A stretch of 64,000 bases of DNA from Streptomyces sp. NBC_00483 (GTDB lineage: Bacteria; Actinomycetota; Actinomycetes; Streptomycetales; Streptomycetaceae), in assembly GCF_036013745.1 (NCBI RefSeq), contig NZ_CP107880.1, positions 10,106,001 through 10,170,000 on the forward strand, written 5' to 3'. The translations under genes were made by a program, and so were the position numbers. Shown here piece after piece: positions 41,672 through 49,440 of the stretch. The notes beneath the pieces were generated by a model. That model saw only the letters and a list, made by a program, of their open reading frames with translations, did not search any database and had not been told where the DNA came from. Within the stretch, counting starts at the first letter, position 1; each line of letters begins with the position of its first letter.

Positions 41672-41713
41672 ACGTACACGTCCTTATTTCTTCACGGTAA
41701 AGTACGTGTACGT
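41672..41713. promoter_or_regulatory. 10-bp inverted repeat ACGTACACGT/ACGTGTACGT, likely MarR operator
   Basis: Perfect 10-bp arms separated by 22 bp lie in the gap between the divergent UbiD and MarR genes, 27 bp from the MarR start. Each arm also stands as a direct repeat of the form TAC(A/G)-style GTACACGTCCTTA and TGTACGTCCTAAT. The AT-rich spacer contains likely -10 elements. Substrate-relieved repression of both genes is inferred. Confidence 0.6.
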
Positions 41714-41739
41714 CCTAATCAAGCGAGGGGTCCCATCCG

Positions 41740-42219
41740 ATGTCCGGTTCGACGTCCCGTCCGCAGTCCCGAAAGGGCGCGCACGCCGAGGCCCTGGAAG
41801 CGGCGCTCGACGGGGTCGGGCCGCTCGCGCGCCAGCTGAACCAGCTGCACACACGGCTCTGGTACGAGCAGGTCCACCAGGACCTCACCGGCCCGCAGTT
41901 CACCGTCCTGAGCCTGCTCGACCTGCACGGCGACATGGACCAGGGCACGCTCGGCACCCTGGCGCATCTCGACAAGTCGACGGCAGCACCGCTCCTCGAG
42001 CGACTGCGCCGCCGGGGCCTGCTGGACCTCGAGAAGGACGAACGCGACCGTCGCCGCAAGCTGGTCCGCATCACGGAGAGCGGCCGTCACCTGGTGACCC
42101 GCCTGGCGCCCGGCGTGACGGACGTGAGCGACCAGCTGCTGGACGTGCTCTCGGCGGAGGAGCGGGAGGAGTTCCTGCGGATGCTGCGGCGAGTGACGTT
42201 GCGTCAGCAGGGCTCGTGA
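41740..42219 (+). CDS. MarR-family regulator
   Basis: Winged-helix repressor of 159 residues: ARQLNQLHTRLWYEQVHQDLTGPQFTVLSLLDLHGDMDQGTLGTLAHLDKSTAAPLLERLRRRGLLDLEKDERDRRRKLVRIT, with the recognition helix KSTAAPLLERL and the wing DERDRRRKLV. MarR proteins often sense phenolic acids, which matches the divergent UbiD-type decarboxylase. Its stop is 12 bp from the convergent LCP gene's end. Confidence 0.9.
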   Translation: MSGSTSRPQSRKGAHAEALEAALDGVGPLARQLNQLHTRLWYEQVHQDLTGPQFTVLSLLDLHGDMDQGTLGTLAHLDKSTAAPLLERLRRRGLLDLEKDERDRRRKLVRITESGRHLVTRLAPGVTDVSDQLLDVLSAEEREEFLRMLRRVTLRQQGS

Positions 42220-42231
42220 ACCCTCACGTTG

Positions 42232-43371
42232 TCACTTCGAGTTCGACGAGTTCGATGAGTTCGACGAGTTCGCCGGGTTCTCCCGCTGGTCGTGCACGAT
42301 CGACGACGGGATGGACGCGTCGTTCTTGAGCGCGTTCCAGACCTGGTCCGCGTCCGGGGTCTTGGGGGCGACGCGGTTGGGGTCGCTGGGGGCGGTCTCG
42401 GTCGGGAGCGTCACCTGGGTGACGTCGTCCGCGCCGATGCCGGTCAGGCTCTTGCCGAGGCCGAGGAGGGAGCTCACCGAGTCCAGGCCGGTGTCCGTGG
42501 TCAGGGACTTCGTCAGGTCGGACGCGAGGTCGTAGGCCTTCTTGGGGTGGGTGACCAGGTCGAGGTCCTTCACCTGGTCGATGACGGCGGTGGCCATCTG
42601 CTGCTCCAGGGTGATGCGGTCCAGGTCCGAGCCGTCGCCGACACCGTGCCGGGTGCGGACGAAGGCGAGGGCCTCGTCGCCGTCGAGGTGGTGGGTGCCG
42701 GCCGGCTCGTCGAAGCCGCTGTCGGGGTCGTCGATGTCCTCGGTCGTGGTGATGGTGACACCGCCGATGTCGTCGATGAAGTCCACGAAGCCGGAGAAGT
42801 CGAGCTCTACGTAGTGGTTCAGCTCGAGACCCGACATCTGCTCCACGGTCTTCACCGTGCACTCCGGGCCGCCCTCGCTGTACGCCGAGTTGAACATGGC
42901 GTCCTGCTGCGCGGGGACCGTGTCGCCGTCGCTGTCGGTGCACGCGGGGATGTCGACGAGGGTGTCCCGCGGGATCCACACGGTCTCGGCCTTGGTGTGG
43001 TCCTCGTTGATGTGCACGACGGCCGTGGTGTCCGAGCGAGAGGTGCCGCCGGTGTCGCCCCCGGCGAGGTCGCCGTTGTCACCGGACCGGGAGTCCGAGC
43101 CCATCACGAGGATGTTCATCGCGCCGGAGTCGTCGGTGTCGGTCAGCACCTTGGACAGGTCGATGCCGGACACGTTGTGGTCCAGACGCCAGTACGCGCA
43201 GCCGGCCGTGCCGAGGCAGACGACGAGGAGGAGTGCGACGACCCAGATGACCCGGCGGACGATGCGCTGCTTGCGCGTGCGTTCGTCCTTGCGCGTGCGC
43301 TCGGCCTTGCGGCTCTGCTTGTCCGGGTTCCGCTTGGGCAGGGGGAACCGTCGTCCTTCGCGCGTGGCCAT
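42232..43371 (-). CDS. LytR-CpsA-Psr (LCP) family protein
   Basis: Attaches secondary glycopolymers such as teichoic acids or capsule to peptidoglycan at the outer membrane face, 379 residues. A very basic cytoplasmic N terminus (about 1-38) precedes one transmembrane helix (about 39-60). The extracellular LCP domain has ILVMGSDSRSG, SDTTAVVHI, ETVWIPRDTLVDIP and FVRTRHGVGDGSDLDRITLEQQ, carrying the conserved Asp/Arg residues that bind polyprenyl pyrophosphate. The C terminus is a repeat of Ser-Asn (SNSSNSSNSSNSK), encoded by a 9-bp tandem repeat. The start at 43371 is favoured by AAAGG upstream. Confidence 0.9.
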   Translation of the reverse strand: MATREGRRFPLPKRNPDKQSRKAERTRKDERTRKQRIVRRVIWVVALLLVVCLGTAGCAYWRLDHNVSGIDLSKVLTDTDDSGAMNILVMGSDSRSGDNGDLAGGDTGGTSRSDTTAVVHINEDHTKAETVWIPRDTLVDIPACTDSDGDTVPAQQDAMFNSAYSEGGPECTVKTVEQMSGLELNHYVELDFSGFVDFIDDIGGVTITTTEDIDDPDSGFDEPAGTHHLDGDEALAFVRTRHGVGDGSDLDRITLEQQMATAVIDQVKDLDLVTHPKKAYDLASDLTKSLTTDTGLDSVSSLLGLGKSLTGIGADDVTQVTLPTETAPSDPNRVAPKTPDADQVWNALKNDASIPSSIVHDQRENPANSSNSSNSSNSK

Positions 43372-43646
43372 CGGTGGGGAACCTTTCATGGAGGGGCCGG
43401 CCCGGACCGGCGGTGGTGCGCACAGCGGCCTGCCGGGGCTCTCGTCGTCGGTGCGGGGAGAGGCGCTCAGCCGGGCGTGACGTCGCCGGGCGGCCTTGGG
43501 TGGGCGGTCGTGCGCTGCGGTGCACACGGACACTCCACTTCCGTCCCTATTACGGTCGCCCAGGCGGCGGGGTGCAGCACAGAGGCGAAGGGCCCGACCG
43601 GCCCGGGGCTTCCGGACCCGTGTGGCCCCGGTGAGAGGATCGGGAC

Positions 43647-44195
43647 ATGGCGACGAGCACCGTGACCGGAGACTTCGACCTGACCATGGACGAGCTGCGC
43701 GCGGTCGCGCGGTTCGTCGTGGAGAGCGCCCAGCCGGTCCTCCCCGTGTTCGAGGCCGCGGCGCCGGACGACCCGCGGCCCCGCGCGGCCGTCGACGCCG
43801 CGTGGGAGTTCGTCAACGGGGCGAACCGGTCCCGGCTGCAGCGCGTCACCTCGCTCGACGCGCACCGGGCCGCCGCGGCGGCGGACACCGAAGCCGTACG
43901 GCTCGCCGCGCGCGCCGCGGGCGACGCCGCATCCGCCGCGTATCTGCACCCCATCGCGAAGGCCACGCAGGTCGGCCACATCCTGCGCGCCGCCGCGTGC
44001 GCGGCCCGTGTGGCGGAGCTGGCCGCGGGCGGTGACCCGGAGGCGGGGGAGCGGGACATCGAGCGGGCCCGGCGGCGCGCCACTCCCGTCCTCGTCGACG
44101 TGCTGAGCCGGTACCCTGCGGCGCCTCAGGGGAAGGGGCGCGTGGCGCACCTGATGAGCGCGCTCGACGCGTCGTTGCGTGGTCCGCGCCAGTAA
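43647..44195 (+). CDS. Second Imm-5-like putative immunity protein
   Basis: All-helical 182-residue protein resembling that at 19259: VLPVFEAAAPDDPRPRAAVDAAWEFVNGANRSRLQR against VLPLFEAVEPADPRPRQAVEQVRAWTRGE, then alanine-rich helices and HPIAKATQVGHILRAAACAARVAEL. No toxin gene is adjacent. It stands alone between an LCP gene (divergent, 275-bp gap) and a convergent SRPBCC gene. Family name is by resemblance; function unknown. Confidence 0.7.
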   Translation: MATSTVTGDFDLTMDELRAVARFVVESAQPVLPVFEAAAPDDPRPRAAVDAAWEFVNGANRSRLQRVTSLDAHRAAAAADTEAVRLAARAAGDAASAAYLHPIAKATQVGHILRAAACAARVAELAAGGDPEAGERDIERARRRATPVLVDVLSRYPAAPQGKGRVAHLMSALDASLRGPRQ

Positions 44196-44214
44196 CGCGG
44201 AGGCGGCACCTTCC

Positions 44215-44244
44215 GGTGCTGGTGCTGGTGCTGGTGCTGGTGCT
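44215..44244. repeat. Five tandem GGTGCT hexamers
   Basis: A 30-bp run of (GGTGCT)x5, followed by the related GATGTC-GGTGCG, lies in the gap between two convergent genes. Likely replication slippage; it does not form a clear terminator. Confidence 0.8.
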
Positions 44245-44267
44245 GATGTCGGTGCGGGTGCCTGGAG

Positions 44268-44741
44268 TCAGCCGCCGAAGCGCGGGTCCGTTTCCACGAG
44301 CCGGGCGAGGTTCTCCAGTGCCATCCGTGTGCCCGTCTCGTTCTGGTCGGCGGGCACGACGTCGGGGATCCCCTCGTGCAGCATCCGCACCTCGGTGCCG
44401 CCGCCCGCGTCGGTGAGCGTGGTGGTCATCGTCATCGTGTCGCGCAGCGCGGGATCGGCGGACTCGAAGGCGAGCACCTCGACCACCTGCTCGTCCGGCA
44501 CGAGCCTGGCGAAGTGTCCGTGGTACGTGTCGGTGTGCGAGGCCGACTTTCCGTTCCCGGTCGGCGCGTCGTAGGTGAGCGAGACGCGGAACTTTCCGCC
44601 CTCGCGGGCGTCGAACTCGTGCACACGACTGGTCATGCCGTCGGGCACCCGCCAGTGCGCGATCGCGTCCGCGTCGATGAGCGCCCGGTAGACGGCGGCA
44701 CGTGGGGCGTTCACGTGCTGGGTGAGCTCGGTCGAGTACAT
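44268..44741 (-). CDS. SRPBCC/AHSA1-family protein
   Basis: Helix-grip (START-like) protein of 157 residues. It opens TQHVNAPRAAVYRALIDADAIAHWRVPDGMTSRVHEFDAREGGKFRVSL, the standard AHSA1 pattern, and continues with TMTTTLTDAGGGTEVRMLHEGIP. It binds a hydrophobic ligand or client in a deep cavity; function unassigned. ATG 44741 directly precedes the first strand. Divergent from the P450-like/PEP-mutase fusion gene, 94 bp away. Confidence 0.85.
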   Translation of the reverse strand: MYSTELTQHVNAPRAAVYRALIDADAIAHWRVPDGMTSRVHEFDAREGGKFRVSLTYDAPTGNGKSASHTDTYHGHFARLVPDEQVVEVLAFESADPALRDTMTMTTTLTDAGGGTEVRMLHEGIPDVVPADQNETGTRMALENLARLVETDPRFGG

Positions 44742-44835
44742 CGGCCGAGCGTAGCGTTCGGCCCTTGGGCCGACCCGGGAAGACGCGAGGACGCTTCGGC
44801 CGGTCCCGAAGCGTTGCGCGCCTAGCGTCGGTGGC

Positions 44836-46494
44836 ATGAACCGAACCGTGCATGAGATCCCCCGTTACGAGGACGCGCGTGCGGCGCTGGCCAACCCGGA
44901 CCTGGTGCCGGAGATGCCGGAGGCGCCTGAGGCGCAGCCCGCCGCCAAGGGGAAGGAGGGCGCGTCGATGGCCTGGTTGCGTGCCTCGGTGCCCCGGTTC
45001 AGTTCCGGCGAGACGCATGCGCGGCGCAGGGCGCTGGTGGAGGCCGAGCTGGCCCGCCTCGACGTGGCGCGGCTACGGAAGGCGGCCACCCGGTGGCCCG
45101 AGGCCGAGGACGCGGCCCCGTACGTGGTGAGCACCCTCGCCGAGGCCCTGGGATACCGGGAACCCCACGCCGTGGCGGGGGCGATCGGGACCGTGTCCCG
45201 TGTCTACTTCGGCGGCGAGGACCCGGAGGCCGACGCGGCGGTGGCGCGCCTGGTGGAGCTGCTGTCCCCGCCGGGGGAGCTGGTGGGCGAGAGCCTCCGG
45301 CAACCGGGCCCCGATGGCCCCCGACACCCGGACCACACCGAGCTCGCCGCCGCCCGCATCTGCCTCCTCGTGCAGGCCCGTGACGCGACCGCGGCCCTGG
45401 TGCGCCATGCCGACGCCGCTCCCGCGGCCCCCGCCGACACCACCCTCGCCCCCGGCGACGCCGCTTCCGCCGACACCCGCCCCATCGAGCAGCTCCTCCA
45501 CGAAACCCTGCGCGACGACCCGCCCGTCCGTGTCCTGCGCCGCGTCGCCGCCCGCGACACCCGCGTCGTCGGCCGGGACATCGCCGCCGGGGATCTCGTC
45601 CTCCTGGATGCCACGGCGGCCGCCCCCACGGACGCCGACGCGCCGCTCGCCTTCGGGGCTCCGCCGCGCGTCTGCCCCGGCCGGGAACACGCCATGGCTT
45701 TGGCCGCGGGGGCCCTCGCGCACCGGCGGCCCTCGGTCACCCCCTTCGCCCGCCTGCACCGCAAGGACGCGCCGCTGCTGCTGCCGAACGCCTGGGACTG
45801 CGCCTCGGCCGCCGCCCTGGCCGGCGCCGGGTTCGAGGCCGTCGGCACCACCAGCCTCGGTGTGGCCGCCGCGGCCGGGCTCCCGGACGGCGCGGGTGTC
45901 ACCGCTGACGCCACCCTCGACCTGGCCCGCCGACTCGGGCGCACCCCGCTGCTGTTCACTGTCGACATGGAGGGCGGATTCAGCGACGACCCGGAGGAAG
46001 TCGCCGACCTCGCCCGCCAGTTGAGCGCCGCGGGCGCCGCCGGGATCAACCTCGAGGACGGTCGCGCCGACGGCAGCATCACCCCAGTCGACCAGCACGC
46101 CGCGAAGATCGCAGCGGTCAAGGCGGCCGTCCCCGAACTGTTCGTCAACGCCCGCACGGACACGTACTGGCTGGGCCGTGACCGTGCGGACACCGAGGAG
46201 CGCCTCGCCGCGTACCAACAAGCGGGCGCCGACGGGTTGTTCGTGCCGGGCCTCGCCGAGCCCGACCGGATCCGCGACATCGCAGCCCGCTTCGAGCTCC
46301 CGCTCAACATCCTCTACTCGCCCACCGGGCCGACCCTCGACGAGCTCGCCGCGCTGGGCGTCCGCCGCGTCAGCCTCGGCTCGCTGCTCTACCGCACGGC
46401 GCTCGGCGAGGCCGTGGCCGCCGCGCGGGCCGTCCGCGAAGGACGACGGCCCACCGGCGACACCCTCTCGTACGGGGAAGTACAGGGCCTGTAG
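44836..46494 (+). CDS. Cytochrome P450-like domain fused to isocitrate lyase/PEP mutase-like domain
   Basis: A continuous 552-residue frame with two dissimilar halves. Residues about 1-300 resemble a divergent P450: RYEDARAALANPDLVP start, I-helix-like CLLVQARDATAALV (176-189), ExxR in HETLR (E223, R226), and heme loop AFGAPPRVCPG with the Cys at 280. Residues about 303-552 are a PEP-mutase/isocitrate-lyase-like TIM barrel: LPNAWDCASAAALAGAGFEAVGTTS, VDMEGGFSD, NLEDG, VNARTDTY. The barrel lacks the KKCGH signature of true isocitrate lyase. The P450 part is short (normal length about 400), so heme binding is uncertain. No frameshift is needed to join the halves. Confidence 0.8.
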   Translation: MNRTVHEIPRYEDARAALANPDLVPEMPEAPEAQPAAKGKEGASMAWLRASVPRFSSGETHARRRALVEAELARLDVARLRKAATRWPEAEDAAPYVVSTLAEALGYREPHAVAGAIGTVSRVYFGGEDPEADAAVARLVELLSPPGELVGESLRQPGPDGPRHPDHTELAAARICLLVQARDATAALVRHADAAPAAPADTTLAPGDAASADTRPIEQLLHETLRDDPPVRVLRRVAARDTRVVGRDIAAGDLVLLDATAAAPTDADAPLAFGAPPRVCPGREHAMALAAGALAHRRPSVTPFARLHRKDAPLLLPNAWDCASAAALAGAGFEAVGTTSLGVAAAAGLPDGAGVTADATLDLARRLGRTPLLFTVDMEGGFSDDPEEVADLARQLSAAGAAGINLEDGRADGSITPVDQHAAKIAAVKAAVPELFVNARTDTYWLGRDRADTEERLAAYQQAGADGLFVPGLAEPDRIRDIAARFELPLNILYSPTGPTLDELAALGVRRVSLGSLLYRTALGEAVAAARAVREGRRPTGDTLSYGEVQGL

Positions 46495-46553
46495 CAGGCC
46501 CATGCCCATGCCCAAGCCCAAGCCCAAGCCCAGGAACGGTCCCTGTAGCAGGC
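46488..46553. repeat. CCTGTAGCAGGC direct repeats flanking a CCCAAG/CCCATG hexamer array
   Basis: CCTGTAGCAGGC, itself a small hairpin, occurs at 46488-46499 over the fusion gene's stop codon and again at 46542-46553. Between are two ATGCCC and three AAGCCC hexamers (46502-46531). The arrangement looks like a local duplication of the gene end plus slippage, in the gap to the convergent thioesterase gene. The hairpin copies may act in termination. Confidence 0.6.
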
Positions 46554-46555
46554 GG

Positions 46556-47347
46556 TCAGCGCTCCGGTGCGCGATTCGCGAGTGCCGTCGTCGTGCAGTA
46601 GCCGATCGGGCCCGCCGCGTCGTACAGCGTGCAGTGCCCGACGGCGATGCCGTCCTCGGCCGTGTGCCCCGTCGCCTCCAGGCCGATCTCGTCGCTGAGC
46701 GGGAGTCGGCTCAGGGACAGGGTGTAGTCGGCGTTGATGTAGCGCAGGCCGTGGTCGCTCGCGTGGGCGAGGGGGCTCGCGGTGTCGGCGGCCAGCGCGG
46801 CGCGAACGAGCGGGGACAGGGCCTCCCCGCCCACCAGCGGCCGGGCGTCGCGCATCCAGGACCGCCGCCGCTGATCGCCGCTCCACTCGCGCACGGGCCG
46901 GAGCTCATCGTCGAACCGCAGGAACTGGGTGCGCCCGTGCGGGGCCAGCAGCTCCTGCGCCGGCGGCGCGTCCCACGGACCGGTCGCGGGAATGTGTCCG
47001 GGTGGCGGTGTGCCGGTGCGCAGCAGTACGGCACTGGCCCGCGCCAGCGGCTTCCCGTCGCTGCCGCGCACGACCGCGTCGGCCACGCGGATCCGCCGCC
47101 CGTCGCGGACCCGCTCCGTGGTGACACCGACGGGGGCGAACGGCGCGGTGCGGAACAGATCGACGGTGAGCCGCGCGAAGTGCAGCCCCTCCTCGGCGTG
47201 TTCGCGCTCCAGCGCCCGCGCGGCGAGCCCGCCCAGGAGCCGGCCGTGCACCGTGTCGGGCGCCCACCAGCCGCGCGCGTGCGACTCGGGCACGAACGTG
47301 TCCGCGCTCCTGGTGAAGTAGGGCGCCGCGTCCTCGGTCTGTGCCAC
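46556..47347 (-). CDS. Acyl-CoA thioesterase-like protein (TesB-type double hotdog)
   Basis: 263-residue protein of the thioesterase superfamily. The N-terminal hotdog has ARGWWAPDTVHGRLLGGLAARALEREHAEEGLHFARLTVDLFRTAPFAPVGV, a usual TesB-like start, and the second hotdog has DHGLRYINADYTLSLSRLPLSDEIGLEATGHTAEDGIAVGHCTLYD. It likely hydrolyses an acyl-CoA. The GTG at 47347 has AAAGGAAC upstream. It follows a TetR gene on the same strand by 62 bp, and the TetR gene is divergent from an acyl-CoA dehydrogenase, so a fatty-acid-related regulon is plausible. Confidence 0.85.
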   Translation of the reverse strand: MAQTEDAAPYFTRSADTFVPESHARGWWAPDTVHGRLLGGLAARALEREHAEEGLHFARLTVDLFRTAPFAPVGVTTERVRDGRRIRVADAVVRGSDGKPLARASAVLLRTGTPPPGHIPATGPWDAPPAQELLAPHGRTQFLRFDDELRPVREWSGDQRRRSWMRDARPLVGGEALSPLVRAALAADTASPLAHASDHGLRYINADYTLSLSRLPLSDEIGLEATGHTAEDGIAVGHCTLYDAAGPIGYCTTTALANRAPER

Positions 47348-47409
47348 GTGTGTTCCTTTCAAGTGCCTGTTGCCTGGTGCCTGGTTGAGCGCGTGCGTCG
47401 GTGCGCGCG

Positions 47410-48066
47410 TCAGTGCGTACGGGGGTGAGCCGTCCGGAGCGGATCGATGTGCAGCGGATCCAGCCTGCGGATGAGCGCGAGCGTGGCGTGACAGATCGCG
47501 TCGGCGTCCCGCTTGCGCGCACACGTGCCGATCTCCCGGCCCGCCTCGCCGATGACGGAGGTGAGGACGCCGACCACCAGCCGGTCCACGGGTTCCTTGC
47601 CCGCTTCGAGCAGCACCGAGTTCTGCCGGATCCACTCGCGGCCGCGCGCCCGGCGCATCAGCTCGAAGCCGGGCGGGCCGTCGCCGTCCATCCACAGCTC
47701 GATCAGATCACGCCGCCGCCAACAGCCCTCCAGGAAGCTGCGGGTGCCGACGAGGAACAGCTCCAGCGGATCCGTCTCGCCCGCCGCCCGCGCCGCGGCC
47801 ACCGCCTCGGCCGCCTCGCGTTCGCGGGAGCTCTCGTAGTCCTCCCACAGCGCGACGAACAGCTCCGTCTTGCCGCCGAAATGGTGGTAGAGGCTGCCGA
47901 CGCTCGACCCCGCCCTGCGCACCACCGCGACGATCGCCGTGTCGGTGAACCCCTGCTCGCAGAAGACCTCGCGGGCGGCGTCCAGCAGGGTCCGACGGGT
48001 CTGTTCCGTGCGGCTCCACTGCCACGCGTTGTCCTTGGCCGAGATCCGCTCCGCCTTGCGTGTCAT
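47410..48066 (-). CDS. TetR-family regulator
   Basis: 218 residues. HTH: TRRTLLDAAREVFCEQGFTDTAIVAVVRRAGSSVGSLYHHFGGKTELFVALW. The effector domain resembles the TetR_C types that sense acyl-CoA or similar ligands, though that is inference. It is divergent from the acyl-CoA dehydrogenase gene at 48268 across a 201-bp gap with GAATTTTAGAATC and repeated GATTCC elements, which may hold its operator. The thioesterase gene follows it on the same transcript. Confidence 0.9.
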   Translation of the reverse strand: MTRKAERISAKDNAWQWSRTEQTRRTLLDAAREVFCEQGFTDTAIVAVVRRAGSSVGSLYHHFGGKTELFVALWEDYESSREREAAEAVAAARAAGETDPLELFLVGTRSFLEGCWRRRDLIELWMDGDGPPGFELMRRARGREWIRQNSVLLEAGKEPVDRLVVGVLTSVIGEAGREIGTCARKRDADAICHATLALIRRLDPLHIDPLRTAHPRTH

Positions 48067-48267
48067 CCGGTCGTCACCCCCTCCGTACCCACTGTTGCGC
48101 ACCCACTGCCGTACCGAACCGAATTTTAGAATCAGCCAATTCTCCGCGCCAGAAGCCCGGTTGAACTTGTTCCGACCTCTTGACCGACCGCCGGGCCGCG
48201 GGCAACTTGAACTCATTCCTAGATTCCCGTTCCAGGATTCCCGCATTCGGATTGAGGGGGCACTTCC

Positions 48268-49440
48268 ATGGTCGACTTCTCGCTGTCCACCGAGGAACGT
48301 CAGATCAGGGACACCGTGCGCGCGTTCATCACCAAGGAAGTGATGCCGCTGGAGCAGGACGTCCTGCGCAACGAACGGGCAGGTCAGCCGGGTGTCGAAG
48401 CCGAGGCCGTCGCCGAACTCCGCGCCAAGGCGCGCAGGTCCGGCTTCTGGGGCGTCAACACCCCGGAGGAGTACGGCGGGATGAACCTCGGCGCCGTCAT
48501 GTCGGCGATCATCGCGATGGAGATGGGCCGTACGTTCGTCCCCTTCAGCTTCGGTGGCAGCGCCGACAACATCCTCTACGCCTGCGACGACCAGCAGAAG
48601 CAGGAGTACCTGCTGCCCACCATCGAGGGCGAGCGCCGCTCCTGCTTCGCCATCACCGAACCCGGCGCCGGCTCCGACGCCCGCAACATCCGCAGCCGCG
48701 CCGTGCGCGACGGCGACGACTGGCTGATCACCGGCGAGAAGACCTTCATCACCGGGGGCAACGAGGCCGACTTCGTGATGGTGTTCGCGGTCACCGACCC
48801 GGACAAGGGCGCCGACGGCGGTGTCACCTGCTTCCTCGTCGACCGCGACATGGGCTGGAAGTCGGAACCGATCGAGACCATGGGCCAGTGGGGCCCGGCC
48901 TCGCTCGTCTTCGACGAGGTACGCGTCCCCGGCCGCAACGTCCTCGGCGAGGTCGGCAAGGGCTTCGAGCTCGCCATGCAGTGGATCGGCCAGGGCCGCT
49001 ACCTCATCCCCGCCCGGGCCATCGGCTCCGCCGAGCGCATGCTCCAGATGGGCGTCGACTACGCCCGCCAGCGGCACTCCATGGGCCGGCCCATCGCCGA
49101 CTACCAGGCGATCCAGTGGCACATCGCCGACTCCCAGGTGGAGATCGAGTCCGCGAAGTGGCTCACCCTGTACGCGGCCTGGCGCGTCCAGCAGGGCCTC
49201 GACGCCCGGCACGCCTCCTCCATCGCCAAACTCAACGGAGCGGTGATGGCCAACCAGGTCGTCGACCGCGTCCTGCAGATCCACGGCGGCATGGGCTACA
49301 CCAAGGAACTGCCCATCGAGCGCTGGTACCGCGAGCTGCGGCTGCTGCGCATCTTCGAGGGCACCGACGAGATCCAGAAGCGCACCATCGCCCGCAACCT
49401 CATCAAGGGGCACGTACGACTCGGCGGGATCGGCGAGTGA
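48268..49440 (+). CDS. Acyl-CoA dehydrogenase
   Basis: FAD-dependent alpha,beta-dehydrogenation of an acyl-CoA, 390 residues. The FAD/substrate signature is CFAITEPGAGSDARNIRSRAV and the catalytic base is in LRIFEGTDEIQKRTIARNLI. PMGRPIADYQAIQWHIAD and RVLQIHGGMGYTKELPIERWYRELR are also typical. The ATG follows GAGGGGGC. The stop overlaps the MFS gene start by GTGA. Probably regulated by the divergent TetR protein. Chain length or branched substrate cannot be told. Confidence 0.93.
   Translation: MVDFSLSTEERQIRDTVRAFITKEVMPLEQDVLRNERAGQPGVEAEAVAELRAKARRSGFWGVNTPEEYGGMNLGAVMSAIIAMEMGRTFVPFSFGGSADNILYACDDQQKQEYLLPTIEGERRSCFAITEPGAGSDARNIRSRAVRDGDDWLITGEKTFITGGNEADFVMVFAVTDPDKGADGGVTCFLVDRDMGWKSEPIETMGQWGPASLVFDEVRVPGRNVLGEVGKGFELAMQWIGQGRYLIPARAIGSAERMLQMGVDYARQRHSMGRPIADYQAIQWHIADSQVEIESAKWLTLYAAWRVQQGLDARHASSIAKLNGAVMANQVVDRVLQIHGGMGYTKELPIERWYRELRLLRIFEGTDEIQKRTIARNLIKGHVRLGGIGE

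Noticed and set aside
44215..44244. CRISPR-like short repeats
   Set aside because: The repeats are contiguous hexamers without spacers, and no cas genes are present anywhere in the window.
48067..48267. TetR operator in the gap upstream of the acyl-CoA dehydrogenase
   Set aside because: Several GATTCC/GAATC elements are visible but no arrangement forms a convincing dyad, so no site was annotated.
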